This document shows positions 36,801-43,277 of a stretch of DNA of 60,000 nucleotides, piece by piece. Each line of letters starts with the position of its first letter. Within the stretch, counting starts at the first letter, position 1. The notes under the pieces were generated by a model. The model worked only from the letters and a program-made list of their open reading frames with translations, ran no database searches and was not told the origin of the DNA. Origin of the DNA: Phoronis australis (lineage: Eukaryota > Phoronida > Phoronidae). The position numbers and the translations under genes were made by a program. The stretch is from assembly GCA_002633005.1 (NCBI GenBank), contig NMRA01000016.1, positions 1,589,860 through 1,649,859 of the forward strand. Reading direction: 5' to 3'.

Positions 36801-37382
36801 ATTGAAATGATCGTTATGATATGCAGTGCTGTTGTGTAAATAAGATTTAAAGATGATGGCATTGTAGATATTTGTCAGAACAATGTTAAGAGACGTTCTG
36901 ATGGACTTGAGGAACACTAAATAATTTTTTTATTTATTTACAAAAACAGTTTGCCAAAGTTGTGGTTTTTCATTTTTTAGGGCTGAGACCCATTTGGCAA
37001 GTAATGGAAATTTTCCCAGTTAAATTTTTATGACATGTACACAATAGTAGCAGCTTGATAAAAGACTAACATTTTTGTACTATTTATATTTTGGTTGGGA
37101 ATTGTTGCCCGACAAATATTTTCCTTGTCCGACTTTTCGTGTGGTGTACAAGGGAACAATTACTGTAGACAGATTAGTGAGTTGGCTTTTTAAAATACGA
37201 ATGTGTAGACAACATTTGATGTGCTTGTGCCTTGTTGCGACATGTTTCTATAGCTGACAAAAACTAGATGGTGCTCAACTGAATGCAGTCTCATATTATC
37301 GTGTTTAATAAATTTGTTGAACCTTTTTAACTTGCAGAAGGGCATGTTTAAGAAGTTTAACAAGTTGTCATTCAAAAGATAG
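3761..37382 (+). CDS. ARAP: ARAP-family Arf/Rho GTPase-activating protein, 3' part of gene (25 exons, 5' end outside window)
   Basis: ARAP proteins inactivate Arf and Rho family GTPases at phosphoinositide-rich membranes, acting on actin and membrane traffic. Exons seen here are 3761-3866, 5235-5344, 5853-5928, 11296-11357 (or 12482-12543), 13158-13225, 15047-15155, 16166-16252, 16820-16882, 17004-17052, 17352-17406, 17893-17965, 18966-19056, 19824-19901, 20313-20450, 21580-21685, 22981-23065, 23506-23601, 24117-24263, 25960-26068, 27219-27349, 27594-27707, 30381-30511, 33549-33639, 35412-35498 and 37338-37382. All have GT-AG borders and phases match at every junction. They sum to 2307 nt: 768 residues and a TAG stop. 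Domain order ANK end, PH, PH, RhoGAP, RA, PH is diagnostic of ARAP (ARAP1/2/3 in vertebrates). The catalytic RhoGAP arginine is present in a GIYRHNG context (residue 325 of this partial product). The SAM, N-terminal PH and ArfGAP portions lie before base 1. The orthology class among ARAP1-3 was not resolved. Confidence 0.93.
3867..5234. other. ARAP intron with large inverted repeat
   Basis: Contains the 127-bp inverted repeat at 4687-5035 and an N at 4908; nothing else recognised. Confidence 0.6.
4687..5035. repeat. 127-bp inverted repeat (arms 4687-4813 and 4909-5035)
   Basis: The two arms are reverse complements over 127 bases with one mismatch, separated by 95 bases ending in an N at 4908. 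The right arm starts immediately after the N. The word gagttataatct occurs just outside both arms in the same orientation (4677-4688 and about 5070-5082). This is either a foldback insertion or, more likely, a misjoined read or contig end. Confidence 0.9.
5235..5344 (+). CDS. ARAP: ARAP exon: ankyrin region, second part
   Basis: Residues 36-72. The motif TPLQLAERAGLPLQVELL is a typical ankyrin helix pair and matches the ARAP pattern STP..LA..AG..LQ.E.L. A polar linker rich in Thr, Gln and Ser follows. It joins the previous exon by completing codon 36 (c/ct, Pro) and ends in phase 0 at a gtattg donor. Confidence 0.88.
5345..5852. other. ARAP intron, nothing recognised
   Basis: AT-rich, no repeats or open frames of note. 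Confidence 0.6.
5853..5928 (+). CDS. ARAP: ARAP exon: start of the first PH domain in the window
   Basis: Residues 73-97 plus one base. ISKKGWMHKTGSNRK is the beta-1/beta-2 hairpin of a PH domain with a basic loop, the usual phosphoinositide headgroup site. It ends in phase 1, and the last G pairs with AA of the next exon to give Glu. Confidence 0.88.
6085..6503. repeat. Family B MITE, 419 bp, TA target duplication
   Basis: About 50-bp terminal inverted repeats begin gtgcccggttgcatgaaac at the left and end with its complement (gttgcatgaaac read back, one change) at 6503. Both ends are flanked by TA. The TIR continues through tagggactcaactaag. The structure fits a non-autonomous Tc1/mariner-like or other TA-targeting transposon. 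The interior is non-coding and AT-rich. Confidence 0.85.
9427..9460. repeat. Perfect 14-bp hairpin with 6-base loop
   Basis: ggcatctactgtta (9427-9440), loop gatgcc, then taacagtagatgcc (9447-9460). The stem has no mismatch. The loop sequence also occurs at the arm ends. Confidence 0.9.
10971..11381. repeat. Direct duplication, copy A (contains an ARAP exon)
   Basis: About 410 bases nearly identical to 12158-12567: they differ at a few single bases and around the N at 11145. It spans the 3' end of the intron, the exon at 11296-11357 and the first 24 bases after it. Confidence 0.93.
11296..11357 (+). CDS. ARAP: ARAP exon: PH domain beta-2/beta-3 strands, copy A
   Basis: This 62-nt exon encodes EFLRRWCTLEHKVLSYYLDDK, the RRWCxLE...LSYY core of a PH domain. 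It enters in phase 1 and leaves in phase 0. The same exon with its intron flanks recurs at 12482-12543. Because 62 is not a multiple of three, including both copies would shift the frame, so only one can be used per transcript. Confidence 0.85.
12158..12567. repeat. Direct duplication, copy B (contains an ARAP exon)
   Basis: Begins at the base after the N at 12157 and matches copy A to about 24 bases after the exon, where a 21-bp tandem repeat starts. The spacer between copies is 776 bases. Confidence 0.93.
12482..12543 (+). CDS. ARAP: ARAP exon: PH domain beta-2/beta-3 strands, copy B
   Basis: The coding sequence, acceptor and first bases of the donor are identical to 11296-11357. It lies in the second copy of a 410-base duplicated segment that starts right after the N at 12157. 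It is either an alternative (mutually exclusive) exon or the same locus assembled twice. I favour the second. Confidence 0.6.
12555..12606. repeat. 21-bp tandem repeat, 2.5 units
   Basis: tgataacaggtcattattaat occurs twice exactly and then partially. Confidence 0.95.
13002..13115. repeat. 37-bp tandem repeat, 3 units
   Basis: Units start gtccaagcttttgaacagg at 13002, 13039 and 13076; the third has a 3-base insertion. It ends about 43 bases before the next exon. Confidence 0.95.
13158..13225 (+). CDS. ARAP: ARAP exon: PH domain middle
   Basis: Residues 119-141. PKDSIQASEMITITQTSNER resembles the ARAP motif G.I.ASEI..L. It enters in phase 0 and leaves two bases of an Arg codon, completed by G of the next exon. 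Acceptor ccccag, donor gtaggg. Confidence 0.87.
13226..15046. other. ARAP intron with minisatellite
   Basis: Contains the 40-bp array at 14273-14512. Long open frames on the minus strand here follow the array and are not genes. Confidence 0.6.
14273..14512. repeat. Minisatellite, six copies of a 40-bp unit
   Basis: Six head-to-tail units centred on gcacttgttgccatggagat, each 40 bases, with 1-4 changes. 40 is not a multiple of three, so the repetitive peptides it yields are frame artefacts. Unit number probably varies between individuals. Confidence 0.96.
15047..15155 (+). CDS. ARAP: ARAP exon: PH domain C-terminal half
   Basis: Residues 141-177. FRFCFELSTL then GRVYLFALED and DRLAWTMAIAK are the last strands and C-terminal helix of the PH domain, with the nearly invariant Trp at residue 171. 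It ends in phase 0. Confidence 0.92.
15156..16165. other. ARAP intron, nothing recognised
   Basis: Very CpG-poor: I count 4 CG in 15781-16080. Open frames at 15393-15759 exist on both strands but lack any protein signature. Confidence 0.55.
16166..16252 (+). CDS. ARAP: ARAP exon: inter-PH linker and start of the second PH domain
   Basis: Residues 178-206. SFCPDGAVDYIKKSFDRAG links the two PH domains (compare AF.P..AEDL...DFER.G in vertebrate ARAPs), then YVYIKEGLNA begins the next PH domain. Phase 0 at both ends, 29 codons. Confidence 0.9.
16253..16819. other. ARAP intron, nothing recognised
   Basis: AT-rich, no structure seen. Confidence 0.55.
16820..16882 (+). CDS. ARAP: ARAP exon: second PH domain, early strands
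   Basis: Residues 207-227. KWIKSWIQLHMESRMLYMFDE fits the W..L....L.....E strand pair of an ARAP central PH domain. 21 codons, phase 0 at both ends. Acceptor tttcag, donor gtatgt. Confidence 0.9.
17004..17052 (+). CDS. ARAP: ARAP exon: second PH domain, EEIDLRKV segment
   Basis: Residues 228-243 plus one base. GTCEFEEIDLRKVTKI corresponds to the segment E.LQLRKL in ARAP1. The exon is only 49 nt. It leaves phase 1 and joins the exon at 17352 (codon c/ag, Gln). Confidence 0.87.
17352..17406 (+). CDS. ARAP: ARAP exon: second PH domain, strand segment
   Basis: Residues 244-262. QAVDSVDQGHVFVVYLPGR provides the hydrophobic strand VFVVYLP, aligned with EVLVLVERRR in ARAP1. 55 nt, entering in phase 1 and leaving in phase 2, with the final Arg codon completed by the next exon. 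Confidence 0.87.
17407..17892. other. ARAP intron, nothing recognised
   Basis: AT-rich, no structure seen. Confidence 0.55.
17893..17965 (+). CDS. ARAP: ARAP exon: second PH domain, C-terminal helix
   Basis: Residues 262-286. WLYIQADVQ then ESWLNDLNTVAT gives the last strand (compare TLYIQG) and the C-terminal helix with its Trp at residue 277. It ends in phase 0 just before the RhoGAP domain. Confidence 0.9.
17966..18965. other. ARAP intron between PH and RhoGAP exons
   Basis: No further exon is needed: the frame and the ARAP alignment run directly from NTVAT to the RhoGAP start. No repeats recognised. Confidence 0.55.
18966..19056 (+). CDS. ARAP: ARAP exon: start of RhoGAP domain
   Basis: Residues 287-316 plus one base. 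LSDQQLTAENIPVLVDKCIN is a close match to the ARAP RhoGAP opening LSEQQL...DIPVIV..C. It continues to YTHG at the splice site, where the Gly codon is split g/gc. Confidence 0.93.
19057..19823. other. ARAP intron holding a degraded Family C element
   Basis: Family C copy 1 covers most of the interval; the rest is plain AT-rich intron. Confidence 0.5.
19291..19680. repeat. Family C repeat, copy 1 (degraded)
   Basis: Shares gagtctaatcttttt at the left and the internal words gactcgaacttgtagc, atgctgggatcgtcaagtg and ccacgtaaac with the copies at 21.1-21.5 kb and 32.8-33.2 kb. Edges are approximate. Confidence 0.65.
19824..19901 (+). CDS. ARAP: ARAP exon: RhoGAP catalytic arginine-finger segment
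   Basis: Residues 317-342 plus one base. GMTIEGIYRHNGQHSKV contains the GIYR box; the arginine (residue 325) is the arginine finger that enters the GTPase active site in RhoGAPs. Its presence suggests an active GAP. 78 nt, phase 1 to 1. Confidence 0.93.
19902..20312. other. ARAP intron, nothing recognised
   Basis: AT-rich, no structure seen. Confidence 0.55.
20313..20450 (+). CDS. ARAP: ARAP exon: RhoGAP central helices
   Basis: Residues 343-388 plus one base. DARAVVL, then HDVANSLKRFFRQGLTDPLL carries the conserved Lys 364 and Arg 368 of the LKRFFR motif, a hallmark of RhoGAP domains. YSQWLDTAG follows. Acceptor tttgttgtccag, donor gtgagt. Confidence 0.94.
20451..21579. other. ARAP intron with a Family C element
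   Basis: The 3' third is Family C copy 2. Just upstream, about 20960-21065 has a loosely repeated tgtggct...gaggccagt...agttattaa pattern. Confidence 0.5.
21115..21522. repeat. Family C repeat, copy 2
   Basis: The core ggaacttgtagctgtaatgc and ggtcatcaagtgtaaa, then catccacgtaaaccataata, parallels copies 1 and 4. The right end reads accccgggcc, close to the terminus of copy 4. The edges are approximate. Confidence 0.7.
21580..21685 (+). CDS. ARAP: ARAP exon: RhoGAP helix with LPEVNKCTLKKLILHL
   Basis: Residues 389-423 plus two bases. The run LPEVNKCTLKKLILHLK matches LP.VN..T.KALI.HL of ARAP1. It leaves phase 2 (aa/t, Asn) and joins the exon at 22981. A Family C repeat ends about 57 bases upstream of the acceptor. 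Confidence 0.93.
22330..22575. repeat. Family C repeat, copy 3 (degraded)
   Basis: Shares the internal block gtttgtagc...caagggttcattcggacta and a right end ttgagtaaaaggatt...gagccc with copy 4. Edges are approximate. Confidence 0.55.
22701..22941. repeat. Family D MITE, copy 1
   Basis: The left end acagtataagcaaaagtaat is the inverse of the right end tacttttggcttgtactgt. It has the same ends and interior words (caaaaattactggt, ctttcggtcatga type) as 28177-28431. It ends 39 bases before a coding exon. Confidence 0.8.
22981..23065 (+). CDS. ARAP: ARAP exon: RhoGAP conserved NLASIFGPAL segment
   Basis: Residues 424-452. NKMTIVNLASIFGPALM includes the conserved Asn (residue 438) and GP of RhoGAP domains. 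Spacing from LILHL to this block equals that in ARAP1 (11 residues before the Met). The donor chosen is gtaagt at 23066, giving phase 0. A MITE ends only 39 bases before the acceptor. Confidence 0.92.
23066..23505. other. ARAP intron, nothing recognised
   Basis: AT-rich; only a short run of T is notable. Confidence 0.55.
23506..23601 (+). CDS. ARAP: ARAP exon: end of RhoGAP domain
   Basis: Residues 453-484. TTKYEITTIVDMIQYNTWLF is the last RhoGAP helix (compare VVEDLI.HY..VF in ARAP1). 32 codons, phase 0 at both ends. Acceptor tttcacag, donor gtatgt. Confidence 0.9.
23602..24116. other. ARAP intron, nothing recognised
   Basis: The 140-codon minus-strand open frame here overlaps the exon at 23506 and is its shadow. 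Confidence 0.55.
24117..24263 (+). CDS. ARAP: ARAP exon: charged linker and first strand of RA domain
   Basis: Residues 485-533. A strongly charged helix-like stretch (ELDKERKIQEALEKMKNAQ) is followed by GEFIMGVYMNDRQGKCLNIK, which parallels GDFICTVYLEEK at the start of the ARAP Ras-associating domain. 49 codons, phase 0 at both ends. Largest exon in the window. Confidence 0.9.
24264..25959. other. ARAP intron, nothing firmly recognised
   Basis: Parts look like old interspersed repeats, but I could not define edges or a second copy. Confidence 0.45.
25960..26068 (+). CDS. ARAP: ARAP exon: RA (Ras-associating) domain, first half
   Basis: Residues 534-569 plus one base. VPGYMTAEELVLQV matches VPASMTAEELTLEI of ARAP1, followed by YAVFEVICQGEL (compare YWTCFEVNE). 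RA domains bind Ras/Rap-type GTPases and in ARAPs can modulate the RhoGAP. It leaves phase 1 (g/aa, Glu). Confidence 0.93.
26069..27218. other. ARAP intron with a word shared with the 29.8-kb region
   Basis: taaaatctcactaattttgg plus acaaaaacaattaccaaaat at about 26878-26920 recurs, slightly changed, at about 29758-29800, suggesting a dispersed repeat of unknown extent. Confidence 0.45.
27219..27349 (+). CDS. ARAP: ARAP exon: RA domain, second half
   Basis: Residues 570-613. ERPLNDHEKVLDVTLSW matches ERPLHFAEKVLPIL of ARAP1. NYLCIKHNYVQLKVD completes the ubiquitin-like fold. The donor overlaps the codon boundary (gta/gtaagt), giving phase 0. Confidence 0.93.
27594..27707 (+). CDS. ARAP: ARAP exon: start of C-terminal PH domain
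   Basis: Residues 614-651. FSELKFSNKKNFKKFFFQFS then KLSYFKDSK supply the first strands of the last PH domain (compare R.F.L....LRLYK in ARAP1), with a lysine-rich beta-1/beta-2 loop. 38 codons, phase 0 at both ends. Confidence 0.9.
28177..28431. repeat. Family D MITE, copy 2
   Basis: The left end is tacaagccaaaagtaatttg and the right end is aatacttttggcctgtacgg, its inverse. The interior matches copy 1 in gcaaaaattactggtagtaac and ttcggtcatga. Confidence 0.8.
29285..29770. repeat. Degenerate tandem array, unit about 45-60 bp
   Basis: The phrase (c)ataaatgctacaaagttct...gtggtcattattttttggattg recurs roughly nine to ten times with heavy divergence, e.g. near 29293, 29339, 29392, 29568, 29655, 29697 and 29741. 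It is an old satellite-like tract. The unit length is uncertain. Confidence 0.6.
30381..30511 (+). CDS. ARAP: ARAP exon: C-terminal PH domain, VEKRRAPP segment
   Basis: Residues 652-694 plus two bases. IVLFMGVEKRRAPPKDYPFA matches VYLGVKKKLRPPT.WGF of ARAPs, a family-specific signature. The donor gtacgc directly abuts the inverted terminus of a Family D MITE, and the splice site may lie partly in the element. Confidence 0.92.
30512..30751. repeat. Family D MITE, copy 3, abutting an exon
   Basis: The right end aattacttttgtcttgtact matches the family. The left end gtacgccaaaactatt...agacaaaat is a diverged version of gtacaagccaaaagtaat...gacaaaat and starts at the first base of the splice donor. 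Confidence 0.65.
32400..32460. repeat. 20-bp tandem repeat, 3 units
   Basis: gttattatagcgtagatcag occurs twice exactly, preceded by a 21-base variant. Confidence 0.95.
32840..33246. repeat. Family C MITE, copy 4 (best preserved)
   Basis: The terminal inverted repeat is ggcccggtctctaatcttt at the left; the right end aaagattagagaccgggcc is its exact complement. The interior is rich in actcgag-type words. No open frame. A short non-autonomous DNA transposon is the simplest reading. Confidence 0.85.
33549..33639 (+). CDS. ARAP: ARAP exon: end of C-terminal PH domain
   Basis: Residues 695-725. FGRTVCCGSDEELYRWVAAI is the last strand and C-terminal helix (compare YLCCDTQ.E..EW.A), with Trp at residue 717. 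It enters in phase 2 and leaves in phase 0. Confidence 0.9.
33640..35411. other. ARAP intron with Family G element
   Basis: Contains the inverted-repeat element at 34374-34624. Overlapping open frames at 34984-35396 on both strands have no domain signature. Confidence 0.5.
34374..34624. repeat. Family G MITE-like element
   Basis: The left end gtgcaacttgcctcactt and the inverse of the right end agree at 17 of 18 bases. The interior has further partial symmetry (ttgtcac...gtgacaa). No second copy was seen in the window. Target duplication not evident. Confidence 0.65.
35412..35498 (+). CDS. ARAP: ARAP exon: Ser-rich C-terminal tail
   Basis: Residues 726-754. The peptide starts RSTRASCYSTASFDYSFKE and is rich in serine, without a known domain. 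Acceptor ttttttcag, donor gtactg, phase 0 at both ends. Its reading frame is fixed by the exons either side. Confidence 0.82.
35499..37337. other. ARAP last intron with Family E element
   Basis: Contains the MITE-like element at 35759-36008; otherwise AT-rich without structure. Confidence 0.5.
35759..36008. repeat. Family E MITE-like element (about 250 bp)
   Basis: The left end ggggcccgttccaa and the right end ttggaacaggcccc are inverted. Interior words such as taagacaaatctta appear in both orientations, so the whole unit can fold back on itself. Confidence 0.75.
37338..37382 (+). CDS. ARAP: ARAP last coding exon with stop codon
   Basis: Encodes KGMFKKFNKLSFKR and then TAG at 37380-37382. 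The strongly basic last 14 residues could help membrane binding; that is inference. The acceptor is cttgcag after a T-rich tract. Confidence 0.85.
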   Translation, partial: KGMFKKFNKLSFKR

Positions 37383-37800
37383 AAGCAGCCATGACTGATG
37401 AGTTATGACTTTTCCCCACTAGAGGTCGCAAGAGGTGGTTGCTGTTGGGTCAAGTGTACTTACAATAGTGGACAGTAGATAGTGGTCAACAAGTGCTCCA
37501 TAGGAGGCACTTTGTATTGGAGTAATAGCAATCCTGGTCACCTGCTGGACGGCCACAGTTTTGTCATGCTAATGTTATTAAGCTTTGTTTTTCATGTTTT
37601 TTGCTTATTGGCATCCGTACTCTATTAGTATGTTAGAATTGTGTCTAACTATGAAACTGAGACCAAACATACTGTTGTCGATTAAATTTGTTTTTTCTTG
37701 AGATGTATTTATTTTTAATGTTGGCGGAGTTGTATAATCAGGATAAAATAATGATTAGGTATCATTTTGGTGAAATAAAATGATGTACCTTAAGTGTTAT
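37383..37800 (+). other. ARAP: ARAP 3' untranslated region with poly(A) signal
   Basis: There is no open frame after the stop. The first good AATAAA is at 37774-37779, followed by a T/G-rich stretch, so cleavage near 37.8 kb is likely. Longer 3' ends cannot be excluded, since the AT-rich sequence to about 39.5 kb looks similar. Confidence 0.55.
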
Positions 37801-40400
37801 AATATAATATGTCAAAATATAGAATAACAGTTCTAGGGTGCATTTCGTAGACGTGAAGCACTCGCGTGAAAAGCTGGTGTGATCAGCCGCTTCCCCTCTT
37901 GGGCACTTGTGTGATCTTGCATTCTGGCTGTAGTTTTTTGCATCTGTAGAATGTAGCTCTGGAAAACATGGTTAATTGTCACTGAGGAGGTCACTGTCAG
38001 TTTCAATATTACAATTACTTTTTGTGAAGGAGGCGAGACCTTTGAGGGCAAAGTGTTCGCATATCTCATCTTATGCCAGTCAGACAATTTGAAATTAGCA
38101 ACTCCTTCCACTTAGATATCTAGTGACATTTGCATGTTCCATTTATTTTTGTTGACTTGTTTTGTATATTTCAGAAACCATTTGTTATAAATTATGCCAT
38201 ATGTTAGAGGCTTGAGATACATTAACTTTTTATTTTGAGACGATTTATTTATCTTGTAAGATCCATTGGTTGTATATTTACTTGTGGTATTATGGCTTAT
38301 ACTCAAATCTTCTTTAAAGGGTCCAATGAGAGATGAAATCCCTATGAGATGACTTGTTTATGTCTTCCTGGCCTTGGTGTTCGACATAGTCCCTATGGTG
38401 CTCAAATGACCCCACCCTTCTTAGTCGTGGTGACCCTGATAGTTACGTTACGCATGTATAATAGACTCTTTTTAATACTAACCCTCATTTGTGATTAAAC
38501 TGGAATCATTTAAGTCCCAAATGGATTGGTGTTAATGTTATCATTATGCAGCTAAGACACATTGTTATTGAAAATTGTGTTGTTTGTTTCACGTGCTGAA
38601 CAGCTTTTCTATGTGATATTTTTATACAAGATTTTTGAGATACTGTACTGGAAGGTCATTAATGTAAGCACAAGCTGTTAAGCTGTTGTGATGTAGTAAA
38701 GTAAGTAAAAAGATACCTTTGGTAATTTTTTAAGCATATACCAGCCTATGTTGAACGTTGATATTATGTGAAATTCAAATACTGTAAGGTGTTGTGTATC
38801 TTGCGGTAGACATACGCTGTATGAAGTCTCACTGTGACCTGGCATAATTATGATCTGCTTGTCTAAGGGAACTCTTGCACTGCAATCATTTTATCTGATA
38901 TGATTATGTGCCTGGTTGTTTTATTTTCAGTGGTATCTTTGCAATCATGGTATTAAAAGCAATAGGTCAAGTTTATTCCCTGTTATGAGCCGAGAGTTGT
39001 GGACTTATTGGTCAGAACACTGTTAGACTATCTGCATAATGGTGCTTGTTTTAACAGTTAACCTATTATTAAAGTTCTATGAAAGATTATGAGGAATCTA
39101 TGTAAGCTCCAACTTAACCATGTCTAGTTATGTCGCTAAATTACAATCATGCCATTATTACAAGTGCTATTATTACAAGGTATAGTGTCATCTAAATGAC
39201 AGACATTGCTATTCGTCAAGGTGACTGGATGCAGAACTTATAAATCACAACTTCTGGAACTTGCGGTTATACCAGCGTTGATGTTTTTGTCTGGGAACAC
39301 CGGCAGAGGGCGATGAAACTCGTGGGAACCAGTCAGTCATCAATCCCCCTGCCAGGTGTCTTCACAGCATTTAGAGAACTTTATGCTGTTTATAATTTGA
39401 TTATTGCTGTTAACTTCATTAAATAAGTTCCTAAAGGTTGGGAATATTGCTGTTACTTTATGTGTGAATTTGCATCAGTGACTTAAGCGATTACAATCTG
39501 GACAAATACTCTGTAGTGAAGGTTTGTGTGCTCTCCTAGCACACAATCATTAGCAAGTTAGGCACTCGAACAGGGAATTGCGTCAATGATTTATTTAGTG
39601 ATTCAAATTATGGTGACGGTAATGAAGTTATTTCGCGTCATTGATCTTTAGGTGATAAATAATTAGCAGTCTTATGTGATGGTTATTCAATCAGTGGTGT
39701 GCTTTTGGGGTTTATTATGTGGTTGGAAAATACAGCAATTAAATGTCCCTTTAAATTAGTTTCAGTCCTTCTGGGACTAATTAGGCTTAATTTGTTGAAA
39801 CTTAACCGTGTGCATTCGAAACTATTTGTTAGCAGAGAAACATGGTTGTTGGATTGAATGCCATTGGCGTTTCCCACTGACACCTGGTGGTAGACGTGTG
39901 ATTTTGCGATGTGCAGGCAATGATTCTTTGCGAGTTTTCTTGACTTCAAGGTAATTAAGTCGGTGTTGATGTGGAAAATGTATCCATATGAAAATGATTT
40001 GTGACTCAACAGACTGGAGTCACAGCAAATTGTACGGAAATGTCCAAGTGTTGACGATTCAAATGGGCTCATGGTTATACAGGTACTGTGTGTCGGTTGT
40101 AAATATTTAATTAAATGATTTTATATCATGTTTCCTATACGGAATCAGTAGACTGTGGAAAGTGACAATAATAAACGGCGCTTTGAATTAATTGTGCTCT
40201 GCATTATGAAATGGTGGCATTGGTCATTAACTTAAATTGCGTTGATGAGATACCGCGTAATTACTCAGAGGAATTGCTTATCCGAGTAGTTTCGACTGAT
40301 GTTGTGGCATGTCACAAACTTCACGTAGATTTTATTTGATTAATAAAAAAATCTTGGATTAGAGGCCGCAATAAATCTGACACTAAGTGGTTCCTTACTC
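37801..40400. other. ARAP downstream flank, no gene seen
   Basis: AT-rich and CpG-poor to about 39.5 kb, resembling the ARAP introns. Possible extended 3' UTR or intergenic DNA. Open frames are short and without signatures. Confidence 0.45.
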
Positions 40401-40491
40401 GGATTAAAGGCGATTCTGGGCTCGGCGAGAACTGTTGTTATTGCTTGAGATTCCGCTCGATAATTCGCTGCTTGAGAATGTGCCAGGCATA

Positions 40492-40507
40492 GACATCACG
40501 TGATGTC
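40492..40507. other. Perfect 16-bp palindrome centred on CACGTG
   Basis: gacatcacgtgatgtc is its own reverse complement and contains the E-box CACGTG. It could be a bHLH-type binding site; this is inference from the motif only. Confidence 0.5.
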
Positions 40508-40974
40508 TGTGGTGCCAGGGCTTGGAATTGTCCTCTTTTAAGAGGATTTCCTCTTTTTTGGCTTCGATTTCCAGTTTCCTTTTTCGTCTCTTTTTAGTCG
40601 TTACTATGACTTTATTTATGCAAAACGTCAGTAAAATTTGACAACACAAAAATATTTCTATCACACAAGCCCATTTATTTGTGGAATGATGCATCACGTG
40701 AGAATTTCTCCGCTTTTGTCGTCATTGGTCATTCCAAACCCCGATGTGTGTCGTTTTATGCGAAAGAGCGTGGTCTCGAGCACTGCACGGTCATTCCCTC
40801 CATTGCCAGCAAACGAGTCCTCATCTAATTGTTCCCTTGTATAGCCGTTCACATAACCAGTAGCAACAGCTTATTGTTTCAAATGACTTAATTTCATTAA
40901 AATAACGCAGGCAAGAAATTCATTTTCCTATAAGCTACATTAATATAGAATGTCCCGTTCTTCGTTCGCTTTTG

Positions 40975-41250
40975 GCGGGGTAATATAGGGGCTACGCTCC
41001 TTGTTTTACCTTCGGGCGGACCATCCTCTTTAATGGATGTATATTGGGTCCCCGTTCCCTAGTTTATAAGTTTCCACGCTCTTTGGTCAACCTTTAAGGG
41101 ACCTCATGTATTAATATAAGAGTCCTGCACTTTAGGAGCTATCCGGTGAGGCCCCTATCTTAATACGAGGGTCACTCTTGGGGGGCATATCTTCACGGGC
41201 CCTGCCCAAAGGCAACCTAGCAGCGGGGGCCCTCTCTATTTTATGGGTAG
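40975..41250. repeat. Possible very degenerate repeat tract (taatata...gggg/cccc words)
   Basis: Blocks with taata(ta/cg)...gggtc/cccc recur at irregular spacing (near 40980, 41031, 41112 and 41180). Unlike its surroundings in base composition. The repeat reading is weak. Confidence 0.3.
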
Positions 41251-41261
41251 CTGTCAAGTAA

Positions 41262-41440
41262 TTGCACTACTCTGTTGCACTACTCTATTTCACTTCTCTT
41301 TTGCACTACTCTATTGCACTACTCTATTGCACTACTCCAGTGTTGCACTACTCCAGTGTTGCACTACTTTATTGCACTACTCTGATGCACTACTCCGGTG
41401 ATGCACTTCTTTATTGCACTACTCTGTTGCACTGCTCTTG
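41262..41440. repeat. Tandem array of 12-17 bp units (ttgcactactct type)
   Basis: About a dozen units of ttgcactactct, some with an inserted ccagtg, ccggtg or tga. The 110-codon frame through it is a repeat artefact. Confidence 0.93.
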
Positions 41441-43131
41441 TCATCTGCTGCATGCCGTCTTGAAATGCGCATATAATGAAAACAGAAAAAATATGACTAG
41501 CTGGTGTCAGCCAATGCTCCACTGGGGCCAGCTGGGGATGACGCGCAATTATCAATTAATTACAAGGCCTCAGAGCACAACATTACATGTATAGTGTCAA
41601 CTACATATTAGCTGCATAGATAATACGACTTTGCGTGTCTCTTGTTCACGTCCCTTGAGCGCAACTTCATCTCAAGATTCCAAGTCACATGGCCACAGTG
41701 CTGCACTGAACTTTTTACTTTTTGATTACGATCTCCTATTGTTTGATTGACCAAAAATGCCTGAAAAGGGAAACAATCAGTTCCAATACTAGAAACGCCG
41801 TAAGGAGCTATTCTGGGTAGGATTGATTTCTTGAATTTACTTGCTTTGACCAGCAAAATCTGTTGTTTTATATTTTATTTTATTTTACTTCAAATATCCA
41901 ATCCATAACGAAGGTTAGTTGAAATTGAACCGACGCTCTCACCATCTGTTTCCTTGCTAGACGCCGTGAAAATGGCAATATGTATACTCGTCATAGTTGA
42001 CGTAAAAAGCCAAGACTAGTCTCCGGGTTGTGTATGAGAAAGAGAGGCGAGTACACTAGAGGAGTAACCTCTCTGCCCTGCGTTCTAGCTTCTAATGCAC
42101 AGTTAAGGTCGTCTGTAGTGACCATAAAAATCTAAAACAGGCGTTTGTTCCTACCATTACGATGGAATGTTCAGTGAGAATATACTCGGACAGGTGATAC
42201 CGCTATCCAGCGGACGTCAACACAGAATTAAAGAGAATTATCGTGATGAGGTGACCAATCTGTGCCTGTTGCCGGCAGCGCTTCCCTTGACCGTTGTTAT
42301 GGTGCTATTCGACGTCATTTCTAGGACCAATCGTGATCGAAAGCATCTATTTTCTGCTATGATTCTAGTTTATAACCTCCCTAGAATAGGCTTTTGGGAA
42401 CAAAACCGAGCGCTGAACTGCCGTGCGAGATGAGTTGAAATGGCGAACTCTGGCAGACAGCCGGGTGGCCGGGCCTGCATTCCTCTCCAGTCTTCCAGAA
42501 ATAGCTCGACTAGGCCTACTTCGCGTCAACCTAAGATAATTTGTTTTTGAAAAACGTATGCTGTTTCCAATCCTTGACTAATTTACGGATTGAAATCCCT
42601 CGCGGAGTCTTCAATAATATCGGCTAGTCGACGGCATAATTATACAACAATCACTTTCCGCCGAAATGGGCAAATCTCGCTAAGAAAACCCTATGAATTG
42701 ATAATTGTAATTGTTAACCTATGCGATCCTGGAGGCATTATTACCAGCGTATTGTCATAGATTAACAACTCCGAGGGTTTTTAATCTCTGGCACTGTTTT
42801 GTTGGACATCATGCTTGTACTCTAAAATTACGTGGCGGGCAAAATAAGCTTGCTTCCGTTGGGTTAAGGCGATACTTGAGTCGCGTGGTTCAACAACCGG
42901 GGTCTCGAGGGCCATTGGCCTTATAGATTTTGCGAAAACAAATTAAAACAAAAGAAAATCATGCTCGTAAAAGAATTTAAAAGAAGAAGAAAATGCTCCG
43001 AAATATTGTTGTAGACGTTCCTGACTCAGATGAATTCTTTCAGTTCTGTTCAATTTTATGCATTCAAGTTTATTCATCTTTCGCTATCGCCGAACAGTTC
43101 TGCAAAGGGCACAGTTGTTTTCAGGGGCGGA

Positions 43132-43277
43132 TCCAGGATTTATAAAAGGAGGGGGCGGATCAAGGATTTTTAAAAAGGGGGTCCAGGTCAACAACTTGAA
43201 AGTTCTAGATTTGATATCACTAAAATCAAGGTAAAATGAAGGTAAGGATCCCCTTGACCCCCCTGGATCCGCCCATG
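43132..43277. repeat. Family F hAT-like short element, copy 1
   Basis: The left end caggggcggatccaggattt and the right end cctggatccgcccatg are inverted. CAGGGGCGGATCCAG-type termini are common in animal hAT transposons (established pattern). Internal duplication of the left terminus at about 43154. Confidence 0.7.

Noticed and set aside
40404-40697. Minus-strand open frame with a KKRRKRKLEIEAKKEE run
   Set aside because: It could be a nuclear-localisation-like exon, but the segment also contains a palindrome and a simple hairpin. No partner exons were found.
42167-42433. 88-codon plus-strand open frame
   Set aside because: No domain, no splice context and no similarity I recognise.
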